A stretch of DNA of 36,701 nucleotides. Source: Bradyrhizobium cenepequi (GTDB taxonomy: Bacteria > Pseudomonadota > Alphaproteobacteria > Rhizobiales > Xanthobacteraceae). Location: positions 1 to 36,701 of the forward strand of contig NZ_JAGKJI010000064.1 of the NCBI RefSeq assembly GCF_020329485.1, written 5' to 3'. Shown in pieces: positions 7,894-15,906 of this stretch. The notes beneath the pieces are model-generated. The model saw nothing but the letters and a program-made list of their open reading frames with translations. It was not told the origin of the DNA and did not search any database. The position numbers and the translations under genes are program-made. How positions within the stretch are numbered: the first letter of the stretch is position 1; each line of letters opens with the position of its first letter.

Positions 7894-9168
7894 ATGACGA
7901 CGCCGTCGAAAGATCCGCATCACGTGGTGATCGTCGGCGCGGGCTTTGGTGGCCTGGAGACAACCTTTGGGCTCGCTGGCGCGCCGGTGAAGATCACCTT
8001 GATCGACCGTCGCAATCATCATCTGTTCCAGCCGCTGCTCTACCAGGTTGCGACCGCTTCGCTCGCCACTTCCGAGATCGCCTGGCCGACCCGCTACCTC
8101 CTGCGCGACCGCCGCGAGGTGACGACGCTGTTCGCCAACGTCAACGGCATCGACGCGGAAGGCAAGCGTGTCGTGCTCGATGACGGTGACAGCGTCCCCT
8201 ATGACACGCTGATCCTGGCGACCGGCGCACGCCACGACTATTTCGGTCACGACGAATGGGAACCGTTCGCGCCGGGCCTGAAGACGCTGGAGGACGCCAC
8301 CACGCTGCGACGCCGCATCCTGGTCGCCTTCGAGCGCGCCGAGCGCGAGACCGATCCGGCGCGGCGCGCGGCGCTATTGACCTTCGTCATCGTCGGCGCC
8401 GGCCCAACCGGCGTCGAGATGGCCGGCACCATCGCCGACCTTGCGCGCGACACGCTGGCGCCTGACTTCCGCAACATCGACACCCACAAGACCCGTGTGG
8501 TGCTGATCGAGGCGGGCCCGCGGGTGCTCGCGGGCTTTCCCGACGATCTCTCCACCTATGCGCAGCGTTCGCTGGAAAAGCTCGGCGTCGAGGTGATGCT
8601 CGGCGCGCCCGTCACCGAATGCGACGCCGACGGCGTGGTCTATGGCGGCAAGAGGCTGGAGGCGCGGACCATCATCTGGGCCGCTGGCGTGCGCGCTTCG
8701 CGCGCCGCCGAATGGCTGAACGCGCCCGCCGACCGCGCCCACCGCCTGCAGGTCAATCCCGACCTCACCGTTCCCGGCCATCCCGATATCTTTGCGATCG
8801 GCGATACGGTCACGATCGCCGGCCCCGACGGCAAGCCGGTGCCCGGCATCGCGCCGGCGGCAAAGCAGGAAGGGCGCTACGTCGCGTCGCTGATCAAGGC
8901 GCGGCTCCAAGGCCGCACGCTGCCGCCATTCCGCTACAAGCACCAAGGCAGCCTCGCTCAGATCGGCAAGCGGCTGGCGGTGATCGATTTCGGCTGGCTC
9001 AAGCTGCGCGGCGCCATCGCCTGGTGGATCTGGGGCATCGCCCACATCTACTTCCTGATCGGTATCCGCAACCGCCTCAGTGTCGCGCTAAGCTGGCTCT
9101 GGATTCACGCCCGCGACCAGCGCGCGGCCCGGCTGATCACCCAAGGCAGCAGCAAGGTGGTGCGATAA
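7894..9168 (+). CDS. ndh: Type II NADH:quinone oxidoreductase (NDH-2 family)
   Basis: Single-subunit, non-proton-pumping flavoprotein passing electrons from NADH to quinone at the inner membrane face. The start at ATG 7894 gives 424 residues, the usual NDH-2 length. An FAD-binding Rossmann motif VVIVGAGFGG lies at residues 11-20 and an NADH-binding motif VIVGAGPTGVEMAG at about 165-178. Also visible are the ATGAR hinge, the AAGVRAS segment and the second FAD contact PDIFAIGDT. The hydrophobic C-terminal stretch (AIAWWIWGIAHIYFLIG) is the membrane anchor seen in the family. A MarR regulator gene follows 65 bases downstream on the same strand. Close relatives include other FAD pyridine-nucleotide oxidoreductases, but the C-terminus favours NDH-2. 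Confidence 0.88.
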   Translation: MTTPSKDPHHVVIVGAGFGGLETTFGLAGAPVKITLIDRRNHHLFQPLLYQVATASLATSEIAWPTRYLLRDRREVTTLFANVNGIDAEGKRVVLDDGDSVPYDTLILATGARHDYFGHDEWEPFAPGLKTLEDATTLRRRILVAFERAERETDPARRAALLTFVIVGAGPTGVEMAGTIADLARDTLAPDFRNIDTHKTRVVLIEAGPRVLAGFPDDLSTYAQRSLEKLGVEVMLGAPVTECDADGVVYGGKRLEARTIIWAAGVRASRAAEWLNAPADRAHRLQVNPDLTVPGHPDIFAIGDTVTIAGPDGKPVPGIAPAAKQEGRYVASLIKARLQGRTLPPFRYKHQGSLAQIGKRLAVIDFGWLKLRGAIAWWIWGIAHIYFLIGIRNRLSVALSWLWIHARDQRAARLITQGSSKVVR

Positions 9169-9233
9169 TCTCAAGCAAAAGCCGCTGGAACGTCCTTATT
9201 GCGGGCCGCGACCCTGCGGCGATGATCGGAAAT

Positions 9234-9758
9234 ATGAGCACTCAAACCTCCCCCAGGAAGCCGCGCCGGCCGAGGCCCGCGCAAGCTGCGGCTGTCAATT
9301 CCGGCCCGACGCTTGACCTCGACCGCTACGTACCGGCCTTTGTCACCTTCATCGCCAACAAGCTCTCCAACAGCGCCACCGCGTTCTACCAGCGTCATTT
9401 CGGCGTCAACGTCACGGAGTGGCGGATCATGTCCCAGCTTGCGATCGAGCCGGGTATCCCCGCCTCGCGCATCTGCCACGTCATCGGCTTCGACAAGGGA
9501 CCGGTGAGCCGGACGCTGGCGCTCTTGCAGAAGCGCGGGCTGGTTGCGATCCGCGCCAACCCACATGACGGCCGCAGCCATTCGATCACGCTGACCGCCA
9601 GAGGCCGTGCGATCCATGACAAGGTCATTGTCGCGGCACTCGATCGCGAGCGGCGGCTATTGTCCTGCCTGCGCAAGGACGAGCGGGAAGTGCTGATCGA
9701 CCTGTTGCGGCGGCTGCATAACAATCTCGGCGCCGTGACCGGGCAGACCGGTTCGTGA
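9234..9758 (+). CDS. MarR-family transcriptional regulator
   Basis: Winged helix-turn-helix DNA-binding protein, 174 residues from ATG 9234; an in-frame ATG at 9222 would add four residues. The N-terminal ~25 residues are basic and proline/alanine-rich (PRKPRRPRPAQAAA), beyond the usual MarR core. The core shows the dimerisation helix (VPAFVTFIANKLSNSATAFY), the HTH (ASRICHVIGFDKGPVSRTLALL), and the wing with its conserved D-x-R-S (HDGRSHSITLTARG). It follows the NADH dehydrogenase gene on the same strand and precedes the allophanate hydrolase gene. Its target is not evident; the neighbouring ndh gene is the simplest guess. Confidence 0.88.
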   Translation: MSTQTSPRKPRRPRPAQAAAVNSGPTLDLDRYVPAFVTFIANKLSNSATAFYQRHFGVNVTEWRIMSQLAIEPGIPASRICHVIGFDKGPVSRTLALLQKRGLVAIRANPHDGRSHSITLTARGRAIHDKVIVAALDRERRLLSCLRKDEREVLIDLLRRLHNNLGAVTGQTGS

Positions 9759-9912
9759 TCGCGCGGACCAGGCACAAGGCCCGAGGTATCCTGCTCAAGA
9801 ATCAGGCAATCATGTCACGACAGGCCAACCCAAGCCACCTTTGCCAATTCCCGGCGATTGGCCTAACCAGTTGAGATCACGGCCCGATTTCCGCAAGTGC
9901 TCCACCGCTGGA

Positions 9913-9924
9913 AATGTACACAAT
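9913..9924. promoter_or_regulatory. Candidate GntR/FCD operator upstream of atzF
   Basis: AATGTACACAAT is an imperfect dyad with a TGT-n2-ACA core, close to the ATTGTnnACAAT pattern reported for several FCD-type GntR regulators. It lies 56 bases before the atzF start. A GntR/FCD gene is encoded at 11943-12671 in the same cluster. No equivalent site was found in the 14652-14815 gap before atzG. Confidence 0.3.
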
Positions 9925-9980
9925 GGCACATCGCTTGCTTTGATTGAGCATCGATTCTGCCCGGCCAAACGCCGTCGATC

Positions 9981-11810
9981 GTGACGGAGATCGGCCGACC
10001 AACAAACAGGCACCACGTGATTGAAACCGTCGCCGAGATCGTCGCTGCGCACCGCGACGGCACCATGACGCCTGCGCAAACGGTTGCGCGCAGTTTTCAG
10101 CGGATCCGCGACCATGGCGACCCCGCCGTCTTCATCAGCCTGCGCGAGGAGAAGGAGGCGCTGGCGGAAGCCGCGGCGCTGACCGGCAAGAACGCCGCGC
10201 ACCTGCCGCTCTATGGCGTGCCGGTCGCTGTGAAGGACAATATCGACGTGCTGGGGATGCCGACCACGGCGGCCTGTCCCGCTTTCTCCTATATGCCGGC
10301 GCATGACGCGACCGCGGTCGCGCGCCTCCGCGAGGCCGGCGCCATCATCATCGGCAAGACCAATCTCGACCAGTTCGCGACAGGGCTCGTCGGCGTGCGC
10401 TCGCCCTATGGCATCCCCAGGAATCCGGTCCGCGATGACCTCATTCCGGGCGGATCGAGCTCGGGATCGGCGGTCGCGGTCTCCGCCGGACTGGTGCCAT
10501 TGGCGCTGGGCACGGATACCGCGGGAAGCGGCCGCGTGCCCGCGATGCTCAACAACATCGTGGGATTGAAGCCGAGCCTCGGGCTGCTCTCGACTGCCGG
10601 CCTGGTGCCGGCCTGCCGCACACTCGATTGCATCTCGGTGTTCACGCTCACCGTCGATGATGCCGTGACGGCGCTGAAGGTGATGGCCGGCCTCGATGGG
10701 GCCGATCCATTCTCGCGCGACCGGCCGCTTGCCGAAATGGCGGATGTCCCGGCAAAGCTTCGGCTCGGCATCCCACGCAAAGGACAGTTGATCTTCTTCG
10801 GCGACCGCCAGTCGGAGCAGCTTTATGCAGAAGCGATCGAGCGCTGGGCCGGGCTCGGCGCCACGCTCGTCGAATTCGACCTCGAGCCGTTCTACGAGAC
10901 CGCGAGGCTGCTCTATGAGGGCCCCTGGGTCGCCGAGCGCTATCTGGTGATCCGCGACCTGCTCGCCTCATCGCCGGATGCGATCCACCCGGTCACGCGC
11001 GAGATCACCACGGCTGGCGCGCGACTGACCGCGGCCGAGACGTTCGCCGCGCTCTATCGCCTGCAGACGCTGCGCCGGATCGCCGAGCGCGCCTTCGCTT
11101 CGATGGACGCGATCGTGGTGCCGACGGCGCCGACGGTCTATTCCACTGCGCAGGTGCTGGCCAATCCGATCGAGCTCAACAGCCGGCTTGGCACCTACAC
11201 CAATTTCGTCAACCTGCTCGACCTCTGCGGCCTGGCGCTGCCCTCGGCGATGCGGTCGGATGGCGCGCCCTTCGGCATCACGCTGCTGGCGCCGGCCGGC
11301 CGCGACGCGCTGCTTGCCAGCATCGGCCGCGTCTTTCACGCCGACACCAAACTGCCGATCGGCGCGAAAGCGCTGCCGCAGTCGCCGCTTGTTTCGCTGC
11401 CGCCGCCAAGCAGCGAGGACATTCCCATCGCCGTTGTCGGCGCGCATCTGTCCGGCATGGCGCTGAACGGCGAATTCCACGCGCTCGGCGGACGCCTGAT
11501 CGAGGAGGCCACGACCGCGCCGGACTACCGGCTCTATGCGCTCGACGCCACGCCGCCGAAACCCGGCATGCTGCGCGTCGAAGCGGGCGCCGGCTCGTCG
11601 ATCAAGCTGGAGCTCTGGGCGCTCTCGTCGGCGTCCTTCGGAAAGCTCGTCGCCGCGATCCCGCCACCGCTCTCGATCGGCACGATTCGTCTTTCCGACG
11701 GACGCGAGGTGAAGGGTTTTATTGTGGAGGCGGCAGCGATCGACGGCGCGCGCGACATCTCCGCCTTCGGCGGCTGGCGCGCGTTCGTTGCGGAGACGGC
11801 TGCCGCATAA
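9981..11810 (+). CDS. atzF: Allophanate hydrolase
   Basis: Hydrolyses allophanate (urea-1-carboxylate) to ammonia and CO2, the last step of cyanuric-acid/biuret catabolism. It has 609 residues, the two-domain length typical of AtzF. The amidase-signature domain covers about residues 10-450, with the Ser-cisSer-Lys triad at Lys85 (VAVKDNIDV), Ser159 (GGSSSGS) and Ser183 (TDTAGSGR). The C-terminal domain (about 475-605) begins VVGAHLSGMALNGE and contains the SIKLELWALS / FGGWRAF segments of the allophanate hydrolase C-domain. The start is GTG 9981 and is uncertain: no clear ribosome-binding site, and a second GTG lies at 10017. It is convergent with the gntR-atzH-atzE-atzG operon. No biotin-dependent urea carboxylase is visible, which favours the AtzE/biuret route. 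Confidence 0.9.
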   Translation: MTEIGRPTNRHHVIETVAEIVAAHRDGTMTPAQTVARSFQRIRDHGDPAVFISLREEKEALAEAAALTGKNAAHLPLYGVPVAVKDNIDVLGMPTTAACPAFSYMPAHDATAVARLREAGAIIIGKTNLDQFATGLVGVRSPYGIPRNPVRDDLIPGGSSSGSAVAVSAGLVPLALGTDTAGSGRVPAMLNNIVGLKPSLGLLSTAGLVPACRTLDCISVFTLTVDDAVTALKVMAGLDGADPFSRDRPLAEMADVPAKLRLGIPRKGQLIFFGDRQSEQLYAEAIERWAGLGATLVEFDLEPFYETARLLYEGPWVAERYLVIRDLLASSPDAIHPVTREITTAGARLTAAETFAALYRLQTLRRIAERAFASMDAIVVPTAPTVYSTAQVLANPIELNSRLGTYTNFVNLLDLCGLALPSAMRSDGAPFGITLLAPAGRDALLASIGRVFHADTKLPIGAKALPQSPLVSLPPPSSEDIPIAVVGAHLSGMALNGEFHALGGRLIEEATTAPDYRLYALDATPPKPGMLRVEAGAGSSIKLELWALSSASFGKLVAAIPPPLSIGTIRLSDGREVKGFIVEAAAIDGARDISAFGGWRAFVAETAAA

Positions 11811-11815
11811 CAGCC

Positions 11816-11918
11816 GTCATTCCGGGATGCGCCGTAGGCGCAGGCCCGGAATCCATCGGGCCGCAGACTATGTGGACGAATGGATTCCGGGCTCGCGCTT
11901 CGCGCGCCCCGGAATGAC
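11816..11918. repeat. Palindromic repeat between convergent atzF and gntR
   Basis: Outer arms GTCATTCCGGG (11816-11826) and CCCGGAATGAC (11908-11918), and inner arms CCCGGAATCCAT (11845-11856) and ATGGATTCCGGG (11880-11891), are both perfectly complementary. The 103-base element fills the gap between two convergent genes, where a symmetric structure could end transcription from both sides. I recognise the wording as a frequent bradyrhizobial intergenic repeat. Confidence 0.8.
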
Positions 11919-11942
11919 AGAATCAATGGATAGCGTGCGCGA

Positions 11943-12671
11943 CTATACCGACACCGCGTAGATCTCGTATTCGCCGCGCACCAGCACGATGTGGGCGCGC
12001 ATCGCGGCGGCGGCGCCAGTCTTGTCGCCGCGCAGGATCGCGACGACGACGCGGTCGTGCTCGGCATGCGATTTTGCCAATCGGCCGAGATTGCGGAATT
12101 GGGCGCGGCGGAATGGCTGCACGCGGACTCGCGTCGCGAGCGTCATCTCGGCGATATAGTCGTTGTGCGACCCGGCATAGATCGTGTTGTGGAAGCGCTC
12201 GTTGACCTCGTGAAAGCGCTCGGGATTGCCGGTGTAGCTGAGCACGCGCAATTCCTCATGTACGGCTTCCAGCGCATGCCGGTCGGCCGCGCTCATCCGC
12301 TCCGCGGCGAGCCCCGCGCACAGTGCTTCCAATTCCGCCATCGCCTCGAACATGCCGGTGAGCCGTTCGATCGAGGGCCGCGCCACCACCGCGCCACGAT
12401 GGGCGCGCGCTTCGACCAGGCCGCTCGCCGCTAGCTGGCGCAGTGCTTCGCGCACCGGCGTGCGCGAGACATTGAAGCGGCGCGCGATATCGGTCTCGTC
12501 CAGGGCAGAACCCGGCCTGAGCGCGCCGCGCACGATCTCGTCGGCGAGTTGCAGGCGCAGCTCTTCGGCGCGCGTGATCCTGGATTGTTGCGGAGACGGA
12601 CGGTCGACGCGCCGCACCAGCATGTCCGGTTCAGCGGCAGCAGGGCTACGTGGAAGATCGTCCAGACTCAT
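11943..12671 (-). CDS. GntR-family (FadR/FCD) transcriptional regulator
   Basis: DNA-binding regulator of 242 residues. The winged HTH at about residues 35-98 contains LADEIVRGALRPGSALDETD and the recognition segment VSRTPVREALRQLAASGLV. An FCD ligand-binding domain spans about 105-235, with histidines (ERFHEVNERFHNTI, SHAEHDRV) placed as in metal-binding FCD proteins. The start at ATG 12671 overlaps the atzH stop by four bases (ATGA), although the frame stays open to 12749. That coupling makes it the last gene of the atzG-atzE-atzH operon and the likely regulator of the pathway. A candidate operator lies at 9913-9924 before atzF. The inducer is probably a pathway amide or carboxylate, by inference only. 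Confidence 0.88.
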   Translation of the reverse strand: MSLDDLPRSPAAAEPDMLVRRVDRPSPQQSRITRAEELRLQLADEIVRGALRPGSALDETDIARRFNVSRTPVREALRQLAASGLVEARAHRGAVVARPSIERLTGMFEAMAELEALCAGLAAERMSAADRHALEAVHEELRVLSYTGNPERFHEVNERFHNTIYAGSHNDYIAEMTLATRVRVQPFRRAQFRNLGRLAKSHAEHDRVVVAILRGDKTGAAAAMRAHIVLVRGEYEIYAVSV

Positions 12672-13066
12672 GTCTTCGGATCCTTCGGTTCGTCGATGAT
12701 GCTGACGTGAGCGGCGATGATTCTCCAGCCCTCGGGGAAGCGTATCCACGTCTGCATCTGCCGGCCCACCTTGCCCGCCGCGGAGTCGCGATAGAAGAGA
12801 GTCGATGCTACTGCGGTGTCGCGGCCATAGGTGGTGATGACGGTCTTGTCGGTCCGGCGATTGAGCCCAGCCGGCGAGCGCGCCGCGCGGAACGCCATGA
12901 TCGCATCATAGCCATAGAGATTTTCGCCCATGCCATAGCGCAGCGTGCGACTGTCGTTGCGGAACAATTCGTCGAGCACGGCGACATCATTCGACACCAG
13001 CGCCTTTTCGTAGCGCTCGAACTGGGCGGTCACTTCGGCGAGCACGTCGGCCAGATCGATTTCCAT
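12668..13066 (-). CDS. atzH: AtzH/HpxZ-like NTF2-fold protein (DUF3225)
   Basis: A 132-residue protein of the AtzH/HpxZ family. In Pseudomonas sp. ADP, AtzH turns the AtzE product 1,3-dicarboxyurea into allophanate by decarboxylating amidohydrolysis; HpxZ is its oxalurate-pathway relative. The NTF2-like fold is suggested by the N-terminal helix (AQFERYEKALVSNDVAVLDELF), then RYGMGENLYGYDAI, then TWIRFPEGWRIIAAHVSII near the end. The start at ATG 13066 is preceded by GAGGA inside the end of atzE, three bases from the atzE stop. It overlaps gntR downstream. Family placement is good; the choice between a dicarboxyurea and an oxalurate-related substrate rests on the AtzF gene nearby. Confidence 0.85.
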   Translation of the reverse strand: MEIDLADVLAEVTAQFERYEKALVSNDVAVLDELFRNDSRTLRYGMGENLYGYDAIMAFRAARSPAGLNRRTDKTVITTYGRDTAVASTLFYRDSAAGKVGRQMQTWIRFPEGWRIIAAHVSIIDEPKDPKT

Positions 13067-13069
13067 GCG

Positions 13070-14461
13070 CTAGATTCCTCGCGGCAACGGCGGGGCGGCC
13101 GCGCCCATGTGCTCCAAAGCGTAGGCAACCCGCAGCGCGATGTCCTCGCGCCAGGGAGCTGTGATGATCTGCACGCCGATCGGCATCGGCTCGAGCGGAA
13201 CCGGAACGGCCACCACGGGCAGGCCGATGAACGAAATCGGCTGAGTGTGGATGCCGATATTGGCGCGCACCGGCAGCTCGACACCATCGAGCGTGAAGTT
13301 CACCTGGCCGAGCTTCGGCGCCACGCAGGGCGTCGCCGGGGCCAGGATCACGTCGACGGTCTTGAACAGCTCCAGCACCTTCTCGCGGTACCAGCGGCGG
13401 AATTTTTGCGCCTTGTCGACATAGGGCGCCGGGATCATCGCGCCGGCAATCAGGCGATCGCGCACCGCGGGATCGAAATCGTTCGGCCGCTTGCGCAGGC
13501 GATCGAGATGCAGCGAAGCACCTTCCGTGGTCGTGATGACGTAAGCCGCCGCGCGGGCGCGCGCGGCTTCCGGAAGTTCCAACGTTCGCGTCGCGTTGAG
13601 TGCCTTGGCGATGCGGGCAACGGCTTCAACTGCTTCCGGAAAGACGTTCTGCTGGAAATAGCCGCCGGCAATGGCGATGCGGAGATCGCCGAGGCCTTGC
13701 GCGAGCTGTGGCATAACAGGCTCGACCGGCCGCGTGGTGCAGGCGGCATCGTCGGGGTCCGGCCCCTGCATTGCGTCATAGGCCAGCGCGAGATCGCGCG
13801 CGCTTCGCGCCAACGGCCCGAGATGATCGAAGCTCGCGACGAACGGAAACGAGCGGGCGCGCGACAGCCGGCCGTAAGTCGGCTTCAGGCCGAAGATGCC
13901 GCAGAACGACGAGGGCACGCGGATCGAGCCATTGGTGTCCGAGCCGAGCGCGATCGGCACCAGGCCGCCGCCCACCGCGCTGCCGGAGCCGCCCGAGGAG
14001 CCGCCGGTCATCCGCGTCGGATCGTGCGGATTGCGCGACGGTCCATCATGCACATTCTCGCCAGTGAAGTCATAGGCGTATTCGCCCATGTTGAGCGCGC
14101 CGACCAGCACGGCGCCGGCCGCCTCCATCCGCTCGATCAATGTCGCATCGCGCGCGGCCGGGGGCAGATCGCGATTGATCTTCGAACCGGCGCGCGTGGA
14201 GATGCCCTGCACGTCGAACAGGTTCTTCACCGCAAAGGGGACGCCGGCGAGCGGGCCGACGTCTTGGCCAGCTGCGATCGCAGCATCCACCGCTTTCGCC
14301 CTGGCGCGGGCGCGATCGGCGGTGACATCTGTAAACGCGTTGAGCACGGAATTGTGCGTTGCGATGCGAGCGAGCGCCGCCTCGGTTGCTTCCAGCGCGG
14401 AGAGCTTTCGCGTTGCGACGGCCTGCGCGATCTCTGCGGCGGACAGGGATTGATCGGTCAT
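13070..14461 (-). CDS. atzE: AtzE-like amidase (1-carboxybiuret hydrolase catalytic subunit)
   Basis: Amidase-signature enzyme of 463 residues with the triad Lys79 (FAVKNLFDV), Ser155 (GGSSGGS) and Ser179 (SDTNGSIR); the 24-residue Ser-Ser spacing is canonical. The AtzE role is deamination of 1-carboxybiuret to 1,3-dicarboxyurea together with the small subunit AtzG. Start ATG 14461 lies 7 bases after the atzG stop; a longer frame to 14521 would overlap atzG and begins with low-complexity sequence. The operon order atzG-atzE-atzH matches the pathway. The same architecture occurs in oxalurate hydrolase (HpxY with HpxX), so the exact substrate is inferred from AtzF in the cluster. Confidence 0.85.
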   Translation of the reverse strand: MTDQSLSAAEIAQAVATRKLSALEATEAALARIATHNSVLNAFTDVTADRARARAKAVDAAIAAGQDVGPLAGVPFAVKNLFDVQGISTRAGSKINRDLPPAARDATLIERMEAAGAVLVGALNMGEYAYDFTGENVHDGPSRNPHDPTRMTGGSSGGSGSAVGGGLVPIALGSDTNGSIRVPSSFCGIFGLKPTYGRLSRARSFPFVASFDHLGPLARSARDLALAYDAMQGPDPDDAACTTRPVEPVMPQLAQGLGDLRIAIAGGYFQQNVFPEAVEAVARIAKALNATRTLELPEAARARAAAYVITTTEGASLHLDRLRKRPNDFDPAVRDRLIAGAMIPAPYVDKAQKFRRWYREKVLELFKTVDVILAPATPCVAPKLGQVNFTLDGVELPVRANIGIHTQPISFIGLPVVAVPVPLEPMPIGVQIITAPWREDIALRVAYALEHMGAAAPPLPRGI

Positions 14462-14468
14462 CGCATTA

Positions 14469-14651
14469 TCAGGCGGAGTAGACACTGGCGGGCTCGGTCT
14501 CGTCGGGCAGCGGGAATTCATCCACCATCCGCGCCAGCTTCAGCGAAACCTCGAGATTGGCGCGAACCGCCGGCCGCCAGGCGTCCTCGACCGGCGGCCC
14601 CACCGCGGTCGCGACGGCGTCGATATAGTCATCCAGCTTGTCGGCAGCCAT
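14469..14651 (-). CDS. atzG: AtzG-like small subunit (DUF4089)
   Basis: A 60-residue GatC-like partner of AtzE. In Pseudomonas sp. ADP the equivalent protein stabilises AtzE as a heterotetramer. The sequence shows a short helical N-terminus (MAADKLDDYIDAVATAVG), a second helix (AVRANLEVSLKLARMVDEFP) and the acidic/proline end LPDETEPAS typical of DUF4089. Start ATG 14651 has GGGAG upstream; a longer frame to 14675 is less supported. It is the first gene of the minus-strand operon. The 164-base region upstream contains a short tandem GGCA run but no convincing promoter. Confidence 0.83.
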   Translation of the reverse strand: MAADKLDDYIDAVATAVGPPVEDAWRPAVRANLEVSLKLARMVDEFPLPDETEPASVYSA

Positions 14652-14815
14652 GACGCTCCCACCCGACGATCTCAACTCATGATCGGATTACTTGAATCGG
14701 ACCACAAACTCATCTGTTTTATCGAGCGTTTGGTAGGCCTGCCTGCCTGTTTTCTTCCCGGAGACTGCTCAATGAACAGGCAACAGCGGATGCGAGATCT
14801 GTTGAGCCGGGCAAT

Positions 14816-15778
14816 TCATGTCGCCCAGATCAGTTCCTGCAGTTGCAGGAGATCGTCGGCCTTGTCTTGCCAACCGTCGATGCATATGTGCCGGTTCAGG
14901 TCGCTCGAGCGGTGCAGCAGCATCAAGGCCATCAGCCGCCGCTTCAGCGCGAAGTCGATGTCACTGCGGGAATAGCCAAATCCTTTGAGCAGGCTCAGCA
15001 CACGGCGCGGCCGGCCCGCGGCCATGAATGCGCCGGGGCCGAGCAGATCGTAGTCGCGCCATCCCGTCAGCACGTCACCGAAATCGATCAGCCCGCCAAC
15101 GTGCCAGCGGCCGTGCCGCTGCGTCAGCATGAAGTTTTGCGGGATGTATTCGCCGGTCAGGATGACCGGCGGCTCGCGCATCGGGATCAGTTCGGCGGCG
15201 TCGCGCAGCAAGTCATCCAGTCCGTCGAGGAATTTCCGCGCGAGGCCCAGCCGTTCGTGCCTGGCGCGACAGCCTTCCATCTGGTTGCGCATGAACACGT
15301 TCCAGCGCGGCTCGATTTCAAGCAGCGGGCCTGGCGGCGCGCGCTGAACATCGGCAATCGCCTCACCGATCTCCGCAAGCACACGCTCCTTGTCAGCTTC
15401 GGGCAACGAGGCCCACACCTCCGCGCCCAAGACACCCGACACGCGTGTGATCACGAGGTAGGGCCAACCGTCACGCTCGCCTTCGACGACGATCTCCGGA
15501 ATCGGAATTCTGACCCGTCCACGGAGCTGCGCTAGCGATCCCCGTTCGGATACGAACTGCGCCCGCAGCATCGGCGGAAATATCTTCAGGATGAGGTCAT
15601 CGTCGAGCCCTACGACGAGATTGGTGCCGGTCGTGAACACCTGAGGCGGTGCGGCTCCAATTCCGTGACTGCGGGCGATGTCGATCACCACCGGCAGCCA
15701 ACGCGATAGGTCGCCGCGCCAGGCGCGGAAGATCTCGTAGTCGGTGAAACTTGGCAGTGATTTGGCCATAAGCGTCAT
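14816..15778 (-). CDS. Aminoglycoside phosphotransferase-like kinase with altered catalytic loop
   Basis: Protein-kinase-like fold of the APH/choline kinase superfamily, 320 residues from ATG 15778; ATG 15769 is an alternative. An N-lobe is visible (VVGLDDDLILKIFPP, with the lysine that would hold ATP), as is the metal-binding motif GLIDFGD. The catalytic loop reads TGEYIPQNFML instead of the usual HGDxHxxN, so the catalytic Asp position carries Glu and both histidines are missing. Activity may differ or be lost. Upstream DNA is a dispersed repeat whose end supplies the ATG at 15778, so the in-frame extension to 15838 is not credible. It is probably not a drug-resistance gene; the substrate is unknown. 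It lies on the same strand after the UgpB-like gene with a 128-base repeat-filled gap. Confidence 0.75.
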   Translation of the reverse strand: MTLMAKSLPSFTDYEIFRAWRGDLSRWLPVVIDIARSHGIGAAPPQVFTTGTNLVVGLDDDLILKIFPPMLRAQFVSERGSLAQLRGRVRIPIPEIVVEGERDGWPYLVITRVSGVLGAEVWASLPEADKERVLAEIGEAIADVQRAPPGPLLEIEPRWNVFMRNQMEGCRARHERLGLARKFLDGLDDLLRDAAELIPMREPPVILTGEYIPQNFMLTQRHGRWHVGGLIDFGDVLTGWRDYDLLGPGAFMAAGRPRRVLSLLKGFGYSRSDIDFALKRRLMALMLLHRSSDLNRHICIDGWQDKADDLLQLQELIWAT

Positions 15779-15894
15779 TGTGAGCCACCGGGCCGGCGCG
15801 TAGCGCCGCCCGATGACAGGCTCCGCGAAGTAATCCATAGCGCCGCAAGCGCCGACATGGATTGCTTCGTCGCTACGCTCCTCGCAATGACGCT
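15771..15894. repeat. 124-bp dispersed repeat with 10-bp terminal inverted repeats
   Basis: Ends AGCGTCATTG (15771-15780) and CAATGACGCT (15885-15894) are perfect inverted repeats, and the interior is rich in short palindromes. The wording (GATTGCTTCGTCGC...CTCGCAATGACG) is familiar from bradyrhizobial intergenic repeats. It fills the gap between the UgpB-like and APH-like genes and overlaps the first three codons of the latter if ATG 15778 is used. Confidence 0.78.
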
Positions 15895-15906
15895 TGGCGA
15901 CGACAC

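Noticed and set aside
12650..14653. Long plus-strand open frame antisense to atzG-atzE-atzH
   Set aside because: Its sequence is Arg/His/Gly-rich without family motifs and mirrors three well-supported minus-strand genes. GC-rich codon bias opens the antisense frame.
14816..15778. Aminoglycoside resistance gene
   Set aside because: Catalytic loop is altered and there is no mobile context; the family includes many non-resistance kinases.
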